NCBI GenBank assembly: GCA_018654255.1
Contig: JABILX010000003.1
Span: 160,074 to 224,073, forward strand
From: Candidatus Peregrinibacteria bacterium
Lineage (GTDB): Bacteria > Patescibacteriota > Gracilibacteria > UBA1369 > LOWO2-01-FULL-3
Length of the DNA: 64,000 nucleotides
Direction: 5' to 3'
Position numbers and translations under genes: made by a program. The notes beneath the pieces are model-generated. The model was not told where the DNA came from and ran no database searches. It saw only the letters and a list, made by a program, of their open reading frames with translations. Of this stretch, positions 1 to 7,049 are shown piece after piece. The stretch's first letter is position 1; each line of letters starts with the position of its first letter.

Positions 1-93
1 ACTTACATCCGTAAACGAGGCAAACGCCGTAGTAGACACAAGGAAAACCGCCACCACAGCAACGAGCGCAACCAAAGATTTCAAACCTTTCAT
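1..93 (-). CDS. N-terminal fragment of an exported protein (signal peptide)
   Basis: The ORF starts at the ATG whose complement is 93 and runs off the left edge, so only 31 residues are visible. These form a classic Sec signal peptide: MKGLKS, a hydrophobic run of Val/Ala/Leu, then a small-residue cleavage site 'TTAFA|SF'. The first mature residues, 'SFTDVS', resemble the opening of an S-layer homology (SLH) repeat, but this is too short to confirm. It lies downstream of the split transketolase on the same strand, 42 bases away. The family cannot be assigned from this fragment. Confidence 0.6.
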   Translation of the reverse strand, partial: MKGLKSLVALVAVVAVFLVSTTAFASFTDVS

Positions 94-135
94 AGAAATA
101 AGGTTAAAGTTAAAACTAAAGATAATTCTACAACA

Positions 136-1137
136 TTACCCTGTTGACCGCAAACTTTTATAAACCCCCTCTGCATCAAACCCATACTTCTTGTACAAAT
201 CAGCCGGCTTCCCCGACTCACCAAACGCATCCTTCACACCAATCTTCACAAGTCGCACGCCAACACCTTCTCCAGCCAAAACATCAGCAACCGCACTTCC
301 CAATCCACCAATAGTATTGTGATCCTCAGCCGCCACACAAACCTTCGCTCGCCCAGCCCCTTCCAAAATCGCATCCTCATCAATAGGTTTCAAAGAACTC
401 ATATTATAAACCAAAACTTTTTTCCCATCCTCTTCCGTGAGCTTCAACGCGGCCTCCAAAGAAGACCCAACCAAAGCTCCAGTCGCAAAAACACAAAGAT
501 CAACTTTTCCCGGCTTAGAACCAGAACCTTTCCCCGAATCAAAAAGCACATCCGCCTTCCCAAACTCAAAATTACAAGGTCGCTCGTCCGAATAAAGCAG
601 AGGTGTCCCCTGCCTCAAAACCCTCAAATAAGTAGGTCCATAATCATCGACTATCTTCTCCATAACACTCAAAGCTTCTACATGATCCGCAGGCTGCACA
701 ACCTTCATATTCGGCAACGCACGCATGATCGCGATGTCTTCCAAAGCCTGATGCGACGCCCCATCCTCTCCAGTCAAAACCCCAGCATGTGATCCAAGAA
801 TTTTCACATTCAAATTTGGATAACAAATCGAGTTTCGAATAATTTCCCACGGCCGACCAGTCGCAAAAACAGAAAACGTACAAGCAAAAGGAATCTTTCC
901 GCGAGTTGCAAAACCAGCCGCAGCCCCAAGCATATTTTGCTCAGCTATCCCCATGTTGAAATGCCTCTCCGGAAACTCAGCCGCAAACTTTGCAGTCTGC
1001 ACGCTACACGACAAATCCGCATCCAAAACCACAATTCCTTCCCTCTTAGCCCCCAACTTCACCAAAGCCTCACCAAACGACTTACGAGTCGCTTGCTTCT
1101 CCAGCTCACCTTCTAATTTTATGTGATAATTTGCCAT
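136..1137 (-). CDS. Transketolase, C-terminal (pyrimidine-binding) subunit, copy 1
   Basis: 333 aa. It matches the pyrimidine-binding and C-terminal domains of transketolase, which with the N-terminal half (1696-2499) would transfer two-carbon ketol units in the non-oxidative pentose phosphate pathway. 'MGIAEQNML' holds the Glu that activates the thiamine cofactor, and 'GSHAGVLTGEDGASHQALED' is the conserved His/Gly-rich loop. Split transketolases are well known in archaea, Actinobacteria and CPR. Unusually, a signal peptidase gene separates this gene from its partner. The start at 1137 is supported by 'MANYHIKLEGELEKQATRKSF', which is the usual lead-in to the domain. A second, divergent pair lies at 43.6-45.4 kb. 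Confidence 0.93.
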   Translation of the reverse strand: MANYHIKLEGELEKQATRKSFGEALVKLGAKREGIVVLDADLSCSVQTAKFAAEFPERHFNMGIAEQNMLGAAAGFATRGKIPFACTFSVFATGRPWEIIRNSICYPNLNVKILGSHAGVLTGEDGASHQALEDIAIMRALPNMKVVQPADHVEALSVMEKIVDDYGPTYLRVLRQGTPLLYSDERPCNFEFGKADVLFDSGKGSGSKPGKVDLCVFATGALVGSSLEAALKLTEEDGKKVLVYNMSSLKPIDEDAILEGAGRAKVCVAAEDHNTIGGLGSAVADVLAGEGVGVRLVKIGVKDAFGESGKPADLYKKYGFDAEGVYKSLRSTG

Positions 1138-1162
1138 TTTTTTGTAATTGTTTCGTACTTCT

Positions 1163-1201
1163 CCCGAACTCGGCTACCCCTTTTACTTAAGTCCGAACTC
1201 C
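1163..1201 (+). repeat. Intergenic hairpin repeat, copy A (degenerate)
   Basis: CCCGAACTCGGCT...TTTACTTAAGTCCGAACTCC matches copies B (4272-4309) and C (9368-9405) at both ends but has a diverged centre. It reaches into the last codons of the signal peptidase gene, encoding its terminal 'EFGLK'. Confidence 0.6.
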
Positions 1202-1686
1202 AAGGTAAATTTCCCCTTCACCCACTCCCCCTTCACATAAGTCGTCGCAAAATTCCTACTATCTATACTTCCTTCTCTATTATCTCCCAAAACAAAATAC
1301 TCACCTTCTGGAACATTGTAAACAAATCCTTCCCCATCCGCACTCAAAACAATATCCTCAAAAGAATCCACTCGCGTCTCCCCCCGAACATAAGGTTCAC
1401 TCAAAACCGACCCATCCACAGAAACCCGACCGGCCTTAATAACAATCTCATCTCCACCAACACCAATCACCCTCTTTACAAAAAGCTCACTCTCCAAATC
1501 AAACCCATTGTCAAAAGAAAAAACAACAATATCCCCACGATCAACCCCTTCAACCTTCGCTTCATAATAACTCGCATAAATCATGTCACCATCATAGAAA
1601 GTCGGCATCATACTCGCACCATTAATAATCACAGGAAAAGTAAGTAAAAGTTTCAAAAAACCAATTATCCAAGAAAAAGAACCCAT
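1183..1686 (-). CDS. lepB: Signal peptidase I (S26 family)
   Basis: 167 aa. Membrane-bound serine protease that removes signal peptides from exported proteins. An N-terminal anchor (about residues 5-22) precedes 'NGASMMPTF', where Ser25 is the predicted nucleophile. Lys71 in 'FVKRVIGVGGD' is the predicted general base, and the late box is 'GDNREGSIDSR'. The length is typical of short Gram-positive-type enzymes. The gene starts 9 bases after the transketolase N-half stop and ends 45 bases before the C-half, so all three probably share a transcript. The final residues are encoded within repeat copy A. Confidence 0.9.
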   Translation of the reverse strand: MGSFSWIIGFLKLLLTFPVIINGASMMPTFYDGDMIYASYYEAKVEGVDRGDIVVFSFDNGFDLESELFVKRVIGVGGDEIVIKAGRVSVDGSVLSEPYVRGETRVDSFEDIVLSADGEGFVYNVPEGEYFVLGDNREGSIDSRNFATTYVKGEWVKGKFTLEFGLK

Positions 1687-1695
1687 TAATTTTTT

Positions 1696-2499
1696 TTAAT
1701 TACATTTAAGCTCCGCTTCCGCAACCTTCATCTCCTCTTCACTCAAAGCAACCCCATGATATTCAACCTTGTTCTCAGCAAAAGGAACGCCCTTCCCCTT
1801 AACAGTATGACACCATATACAAACAGGCTTTCGCTCCTCAGCCCGCGCCCTGCGTACAGCATCAATCAACTCTTCAAAATCATGCCCATCCACAACTTCA
1901 ATAACTCTCCATCCAAACGCAACAAACTTATCTCGAATAGGCTGAACATTCATAACCTTCTTGCACGACCCATCGATCTGGAGCCCATTGTTATCAACAA
2001 TCGCAATCAAATTATTCGACATATAATGCGCCGCACTCATCGCAGTCTCCCACACAATCCCCTCCTGCAATTCACCATCTCCAAGGACCACAAAAACCTT
2101 CTGATTCTCCTTGTCGAGCTTCAAGCTCAACGCAATTCCATGTGCCACAGAAAATCCCTGACCAAGCGATCCAGTCGAAACAGCTATCCCAGGAATCTTC
2201 ACAACAGGATGCCCCTGCAACAAAGCCCCCGCCTGCCTCAAATGATCAAGCTCACTCTTATCAAAAAACCCTTTATCAGCCAAAATAGCATACTGCGCCG
2301 GCGCCCCATGCCCTTTAGACAAAATCACATAATCTTCCTCCTCAGCCCCACCCGCGTAATACAAAGTAACCAAAGCATCCATCAACGACATCGACGAACC
2401 CGTATGTCCGCTTCCAGCTTTTGATATTGCTTTCAAAGCAGCAATCCGAAGCTCGGATGCCTTTTTTTCAAGATCCTTAATTGAGAGTTCTTTCGCCAT
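1696..2499 (-). CDS. Transketolase, N-terminal (ThDP-binding) subunit, copy 1
   Basis: 267 aa. Carries the pyrophosphate/Mg-binding half of transketolase. Visible motifs are 'KAGSGHTGSSMS', 'LSKGHGAPAQYAIL' and the canonical thiamine motif 'GDGELQEG...VDNNGLQ'. It is the first gene of a minus-strand unit N-half, lepB, C-half. Its motif is intact, unlike the second copy at 43555, so this pair is the better candidate for the housekeeping enzyme. The leader is AT-rich, with no SD visible. Confidence 0.94.
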   Translation of the reverse strand: MAKELSIKDLEKKASELRIAALKAISKAGSGHTGSSMSLMDALVTLYYAGGAEEEDYVILSKGHGAPAQYAILADKGFFDKSELDHLRQAGALLQGHPVVKIPGIAVSTGSLGQGFSVAHGIALSLKLDKENQKVFVVLGDGELQEGIVWETAMSAAHYMSNNLIAIVDNNGLQIDGSCKKVMNVQPIRDKFVAFGWRVIEVVDGHDFEELIDAVRRARAEERKPVCIWCHTVKGKGVPFAENKVEYHGVALSEEEMKVAEAELKCN

Positions 2500-2589
2500 A
2501 GCGAGAAGAATATATCACAATTACCTACCTTTCAAAACCATAATGCGCATAAAGCAACCCCGGGTAACTAAAACTAAAAATTGTTGACA

Positions 2590-3636
2590 CTAAACCCTCC
2601 ATTCCAAACCATTCCTCTGGCGATTATAATCAAGCCCAGAACTAAATAGCTCCTCTGCAAGATCCTCCATAAATCCAGCAGCCCTCTTCAGGCCAGGATC
2701 ATCATAGAGAAACGCATCCCACTCCTCCATATACTGACCAATCCCAAAATCATGCATCTTAGAATTCAAAACATCATCCTCAAACTGTCCATAAGCCATA
2801 ATTGTATTCTCAATCTTCTCAGATAATTCAGGATACTTATCGATAACCTGCTTAGCCATATCGACTAAAGAAAGCGCATAATCTATGTAATCTTCATCAT
2901 TTACAAAACCCTTCCCTTCCTCTAAACGAGCAACCCTCTTTTTATAAAATTCCGGGGCATACGAACCCAAAGAATCAATATCCAGCGCAATTTGTTTTTG
3001 CTCCAACTCCTTTTCCTTAATTTTTCCCAACTTTTGACTTAACTCATCAACAGGCAAACCAGCAAGTTCATTCAACTCTATCAACATAGTCAAATCAACA
3101 AATTCAGAGGGGAAACCAACCCCCATCGTCAACTTAGCCCAAGTATCAAAATGTGGGTATTTTAAATTTTCATCAACCATTTTTAAAAACACATCTTTGT
3201 AATCAGAGAGTTTAAATCCATACTTCCTTACAAGCTTAGAAAACCTAGGATAAATCAAAGATTTCCACACAATCATAAGATCCAAATAATTCTGCCACAC
3301 AATCTCTCCTTTATATTTCAAGTTCACCTTGCCAGTCTTTCCAGAAGTCTCTTTATCGATTTTCAGATCTCCACCAAACCTCTTCACACCATCCAAAAAC
3401 CAAATAGCATATGGATTCGTTTCATCCGACAAAATTGCATGAGCCTCTAGATCAGACATACCCGTCGCCTCCAAAAAACCAACAGCCTTTTCATACAAGA
3501 CTATTTCTTCATCCTGCTTCAACAAAGATTCTCCAACAGACCCAGAAGCCTTCGTCCTGTCTATCTTAGGAGAAAACTCGCCTCTTTCGACAGAACCTCT
3601 CTTCTCTACAAATGAACTCCTAGGCCTATCAACCAT
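2590..3636 (-). CDS. Hypothetical protein, 348 aa
   Basis: I do not recognise this family. The protein is soluble and charged, with no signal peptide or membrane segment. Residues 1-40 look disordered and basic ('RPRSSFVEKRGSVERGEF'); the rest looks mostly helical, rich in Lys/Glu/Leu, ending 'NRQRNGLEWRV'. A good promoter (TTGCGA, 17 bp, TATAAT) lies just upstream, so it is probably expressed as a single gene. The start at 3636 is preceded by an AT-rich leader without SD, like most genes here. Confidence 0.7.
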   Translation of the reverse strand: MVDRPRSSFVEKRGSVERGEFSPKIDRTKASGSVGESLLKQDEEIVLYEKAVGFLEATGMSDLEAHAILSDETNPYAIWFLDGVKRFGGDLKIDKETSGKTGKVNLKYKGEIVWQNYLDLMIVWKSLIYPRFSKLVRKYGFKLSDYKDVFLKMVDENLKYPHFDTWAKLTMGVGFPSEFVDLTMLIELNELAGLPVDELSQKLGKIKEKELEQKQIALDIDSLGSYAPEFYKKRVARLEEGKGFVNDEDYIDYALSLVDMAKQVIDKYPELSEKIENTIMAYGQFEDDVLNSKMHDFGIGQYMEEWDAFLYDDPGLKRAAGFMEDLAEELFSSGLDYNRQRNGLEWRV

Positions 3637-3665
3637 TCTTATTTATTATTTGTTTTTTACACTTG

Positions 3666-3694
3666 ATTATACCACAAAGCCACCCGTCTCGCAA
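3666..3694 (-). promoter_or_regulatory. Sigma-70-type promoter for the 348-aa gene
   Basis: On the minus strand: TTGCGA, 17-bp spacer ending 'TTTGTGG', then TATAAT. The 'TTGTGGTATAAT' context recurs at 29480-29508. Confidence 0.65.
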
Positions 3695-3746
3695 CTCCAC
3701 CAAGCCAGTCAACAAGCCTGTTTACCACAAAAGTGGCAAGCTCCGC

Positions 3747-4223
3747 CTACCCCCTTTCATCCTCAGCATAAACATGCATGTACTCAGATTTGTCGTAAGA
3801 GTGCAAATCATCTTCCTTGAAGAATCGAGAAACCTCAGCTTCCGCATTTTCAATAGAATCAGACGCATGAACCACATTACAAGCAACACTCATAGCAAGA
3901 TCGCCTCTAATAGACCCAGCTTCAGCTTCACGAGCCTTGGTAATTCCGCACAACAATCGAACCGCATTCACAACCTCAAGCCCTTCCCAACACATAGCAA
4001 CAACAGGTGTACTCTGCATAAATTTCGCAAGTCCACCAAAGAAAGGTTTGTCCGCAATATGAGCATAATGTTCACGCAAAAGCGCCTCCTCCAGCTCCAT
4101 CATCTTGCATCCAACAAGCTTCAATCCCTTCTTCTCAAATCTAGAAATAATTTCTCCCATCAATCCACGCTGAATCGCATCCGGCTTAATCAAAACAAGT
4201 GTTCTTTCTTTTACATCTGACAT
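3747..4223 (-). CDS. ndk: Nucleoside diphosphate kinase
   Basis: 158 aa from the ATG at 4223 ('MSDVKERTLVLIKPDAIQRG'). It exchanges phosphates between nucleoside di- and triphosphates through a phospho-His intermediate. 'ERTLVLIKPDAIQRGLMGEI' is the family opening. The active-site region reads 'SIRGDLAMSVACNVVHASDS', with the catalytic His in 'NVVHASDS'. The track ORF begins 23 codons earlier, but that extension runs into hairpin repeat B, so I use the internal Met. It is slightly longer than the usual 140-150 aa because of the acidic tail 'HVYAEDERG'. Confidence 0.93.
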   Translation of the reverse strand: MSDVKERTLVLIKPDAIQRGLMGEIISRFEKKGLKLVGCKMMELEEALLREHYAHIADKPFFGGLAKFMQSTPVVAMCWEGLEVVNAVRLLCGITKAREAEAGSIRGDLAMSVACNVVHASDSIENAEAEVSRFFKEDDLHSYDKSEYMHVYAEDERG

Positions 4224-4271
4224 AATAATTTGGTTAAATATTTTTGAATGACTCAAGTTCAAATTAAACCT

Positions 4272-4309
4272 CCCGAACTTAAGTAGGACCATTAGTTAAG
4301 TCCGAACTT
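4272..4309 (+). repeat. Intergenic hairpin repeat, copy B
   Basis: 38 bp, CCCGAACTTAAGTA / GGACCAT / TAGTTAAGTCCGAACTT. The two arms form an imperfect inverted repeat (about 11 of 13 positions pair, counting wobbles). It is nearly identical, in opposite orientation, to copy C at 9368-9405. It sits 5' of ndk and 3' of the 429-aa gene, so it could act as a terminator for the latter. Confidence 0.75.
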
Positions 4310-4377
4310 GGCGCCATTCTACACCACTAAAAAAACCATCTCAAGGGTGAAAACCTATAACGAAACTTCAATTCCTA

Positions 4378-5667
4378 CTAAACATCTTTTTTTGTCTCCC
4401 CAGTATCTTTCTTTTCTTTCAGCTTCTCTTTACCATCATCTTTAGAAGCCATGTATTCACCATAGGACCCTCTCTTGCCACCCGTCGAACCACGAGCTAT
4501 ATCAAAATCCACCTGAACTCCTTTTGCAAAGACAGTCCCTTCATCTAAATACTGACCACCAGCAAGCCTAACCCTTCTTCCATTAGGACCCCCAGCCAAC
4601 TTTTGACCTGATACAAATTCAATAGGTTGCCCCGTCTCCAGATCAACTAAGTCAAGTTTATCTTCGTTAACTAATTGAACAAAACCTCCAGCAGGTATAG
4701 TCAAAGTCAATTCTTCGTCGGTACGAACAGATTGAGAATCTTCAAACTCAACAGTTTCCTTCAAGGTACTATCCCCTGAACTAAGCCTCAAATCATCCAA
4801 AACTCTTTTTTTCCTAACTTTTTTAGATTCTTCAGTAGCATCACCTGTCAAATCAGTTCTATAACCGCTCAACGTCCCCATCCAGTCCTTAGCCTTTTCG
4901 CCCATTTCAGGACTCTTGCTTGATATAATGCCAATAACTTTTTCCGTGTCTTTTTTGGCAAATTTGAAACCAAACAAACCACAAATCACCCTTCCTATAT
5001 AATTATTTCCACCAACAATCCCTCTAAGTTGCTTGTCCATCTCAGCACCCTCCTTGGTTGGATCAATCACACCCAATAATCCCAAGACAGTGGTCACCAA
5101 ACCAGCCTCTCCTAATTCTTTCATCCCAGCTTCAATCTCTTCTTCCTTAGGATCAACCTTTTCAGGAACCTTACCTCCCTCAGTTACTTTCACATCCAAA
5201 TCACCCTTATCAACAACTGAAACATCATCAAACGTAAAAGTCTTGCGCTCCGTCAAAGCATCCAAAGTTCTTACCTTTAATTTCCCAGCAATCTTTGCAA
5301 CTAAATCACTTGCAAACATACTCGCAACATCATGATTCCTACTTAAACCACCTACAACATCCTTCAAATCAGCAGATTTCCAAAAATCATCACTTACAAG
5401 AGGCGAAACATCGCTAATAATACTTTGCTTCGCAGCTTCATGCACTCCTTCATAACCAACTTTAAAACTCTTTGGCCCTTTATAAGATTCAACAATTTTT
5501 TTGTAAATCTCCTTCCTCTTGGCTACAAGCGAAGTAGCAAGACTTTCTTTCTTGTCCTTAGAGGAAACTAAACCCTTCAACCCTTCAGTCATACCATCCA
5601 AAGTAGTTTTCATATCTTCCAATTGCTTCTCTCCTGGTAACCCACCTGGAATTCCTTCTCCTGTCAT
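4378..5667 (-). CDS. Hypothetical protein, 429 aa
   Basis: Family not recognised. The N-terminal half looks helical and Lys/Glu-rich. Residues about 190-245 are more hydrophobic ('LVTTVLGLLGVIDPTKEG', 'GRVICGLFGFKFAKK'), perhaps amphipathic helices rather than clear membrane spans. From about 300 the composition changes to beta-prone sequence ('LTLTIPAGGFVQLVNEDKL') and ends in a charged, probably disordered Lys/Asp/Glu tail. It has its own promoter (TTGAGT-17-TATAAT) and an AT-rich, SD-less leader. This domain layout (helical body, small beta domain, disordered end) recurs loosely in other unknown proteins of the window. Confidence 0.7.
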   Translation of the reverse strand: MTGEGIPGGLPGEKQLEDMKTTLDGMTEGLKGLVSSKDKKESLATSLVAKRKEIYKKIVESYKGPKSFKVGYEGVHEAAKQSIISDVSPLVSDDFWKSADLKDVVGGLSRNHDVASMFASDLVAKIAGKLKVRTLDALTERKTFTFDDVSVVDKGDLDVKVTEGGKVPEKVDPKEEEIEAGMKELGEAGLVTTVLGLLGVIDPTKEGAEMDKQLRGIVGGNNYIGRVICGLFGFKFAKKDTEKVIGIISSKSPEMGEKAKDWMGTLSGYRTDLTGDATEESKKVRKKRVLDDLRLSSGDSTLKETVEFEDSQSVRTDEELTLTIPAGGFVQLVNEDKLDLVDLETGQPIEFVSGQKLAGGPNGRRVRLAGGQYLDEGTVFAKGVQVDFDIARGSTGGKRGSYGEYMASKDDGKEKLKEKKDTGETKKDV

Positions 5668-5696
5668 AACTAATAAATTAAATTATAAATCATATA

Positions 5697-5725
5697 ATTA
5701 TACCAAAAAAACACCGAAAACTCAA
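5697..5725 (-). promoter_or_regulatory. Promoter for the 429-aa gene
   Basis: On the minus strand: TTGAGT, 17 bp, TATAAT (context TTTGGTATAATTATAT), with the ATG about 30 bases downstream. Confidence 0.6.
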
Positions 5726-5741
5726 CCCCGTAGAGTCAAAC

Positions 5742-7013
5742 CTAATACTTCAACAACCTCTCAAACACCTTCGGATCAGAATATGGTCCAATAATTGCCA
5801 TTTTCAATCGAGAAGAGTCACCAAACAAATCAGCAGCAACCCGTTCCACATCCGCCAAACTCACAGCATTAATCTCCCTCATTATCTCATCAGGAGTCAT
5901 CACATCTTTATGAAGCAATTCAAACTTCGCAAGCAGATGAGCGTATTCTTCACTATCCTCCAGGCTCAAAATCATCTTTCCCTTCAAGAAACTCTTTGCC
6001 TTAGCAAGCTCATCAGCATCGATTTCCCCAGCCTTAGCTATCATGCCGTACTGCTCAACAATCTTTTCAACAGCCATCTCAGCTCTCTTTATATCAACAC
6101 CAGCTGTCGTCGAAATCAAACCAGTATCCACGTAATCGTCAGTATTAGTCCTTATATAATAAGCAAGTCCATGCGCTTCACGAACATTCAAGAACATCCT
6201 ACTACTCATATTCCCACCAAGAATCACAGACAAAAGCTTCAAAACCCAATGATCAGGATGCGTCTCTGAATAAGCCTCAACTCCAATAACCAAATGAGCC
6301 TGCTCCGTCTTCTTCTCCTTCAAATGCACACGAGGAGCATCACCGATAAGAGGTGAATATTTCTCAAAATCATAAGCTTTCTCCCCTCTTTCCATAGCAA
6401 AAAACTTCTCAACTTTCTCCAAAGCTTCATCATGAGCAATATTCCCAGCAACAACAACAACAGTATTATCAGAAGTATACAATTTTTCCTTATACTCAAC
6501 AAAATCTTCGTGATTAACCCTTTCAATCACTTCCTTTTCACCAATCTCATCCCAGCCAAGAGGCTGATCACCAAACATCAAATTCTCATAATTCCATCCG
6601 ATCTGATACATTGGCGTATCTTGATACATATTATATTCCTCCAAGATCACTCCCCTCTCCTTATCAATCTCATGTTGATCAAATCTAGCGTGAAGCATCA
6701 TGTCAGACAAAACATCAAAAGCCGTATCCACTTTCTCAGAAGCAACTTTCACATAATAACCCGCGTATTCCTTTCCGGTAAACGCATTGAAGTCCCCTCC
6801 AACAGAGTCGATCGCTCCACTAACAGCCTTCGCGTCTTTGTATTTTTCAGCTCCCTTAAAGAACATATGCTCCAAGAAATGCGAAATTCCGCTGATCTCT
6901 TTGTTTTCGTATCTGCTTCCAGCCCCAACCAAAACCAAAACCGTCACCGCTTTGGTGCTTTCAAGCTTATGGGTCACGACTCGAAGTCCGTTTGATAAAG
7001 TAGTCTTTTTCAT
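5742..7013 (-). CDS. M16 family zinc metallopeptidase (processing peptidase-like)
   Basis: 423 aa. Member of the inverzincin family (mitochondrial processing peptidase beta, B. subtilis YmxG). The inverted zinc motif HxxEH is 'HFLEH' at residues 45-49, with the distal Glu expected in 'ERGVILEEYNMYQD'. An N-terminal catalytic domain and a second, degenerate M16 domain ('TEQAHLVIGVEAYSETHPD...') give the usual length of about 420. No signal peptide is seen, so it is probably cytoplasmic and degrades peptides. It is divergent from the PBP gene at 7050, with only 36 bases between. Confidence 0.92.
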   Translation of the reverse strand: MKKTTLSNGLRVVTHKLESTKAVTVLVLVGAGSRYENKEISGISHFLEHMFFKGAEKYKDAKAVSGAIDSVGGDFNAFTGKEYAGYYVKVASEKVDTAFDVLSDMMLHARFDQHEIDKERGVILEEYNMYQDTPMYQIGWNYENLMFGDQPLGWDEIGEKEVIERVNHEDFVEYKEKLYTSDNTVVVVAGNIAHDEALEKVEKFFAMERGEKAYDFEKYSPLIGDAPRVHLKEKKTEQAHLVIGVEAYSETHPDHWVLKLLSVILGGNMSSRMFLNVREAHGLAYYIRTNTDDYVDTGLISTTAGVDIKRAEMAVEKIVEQYGMIAKAGEIDADELAKAKSFLKGKMILSLEDSEEYAHLLAKFELLHKDVMTPDEIMREINAVSLADVERVAADLFGDSSRLKMAIIGPYSDPKVFERLLKY

Positions 7014-7049
7014 TAGGAGAAATCTACCACTACCATTTTAAAATATCAA

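Noticed and set aside
319-792. Plus-strand ORFs of 60-220 aa opposite minus-strand genes in the first 7 kb (e.g. 319-792, 1123-1647, 1756-2424)
   Set aside because: They are antisense shadows of confidently identified genes, with Ile/Asn/Arg/Lys-heavy low-complexity content and no family features.
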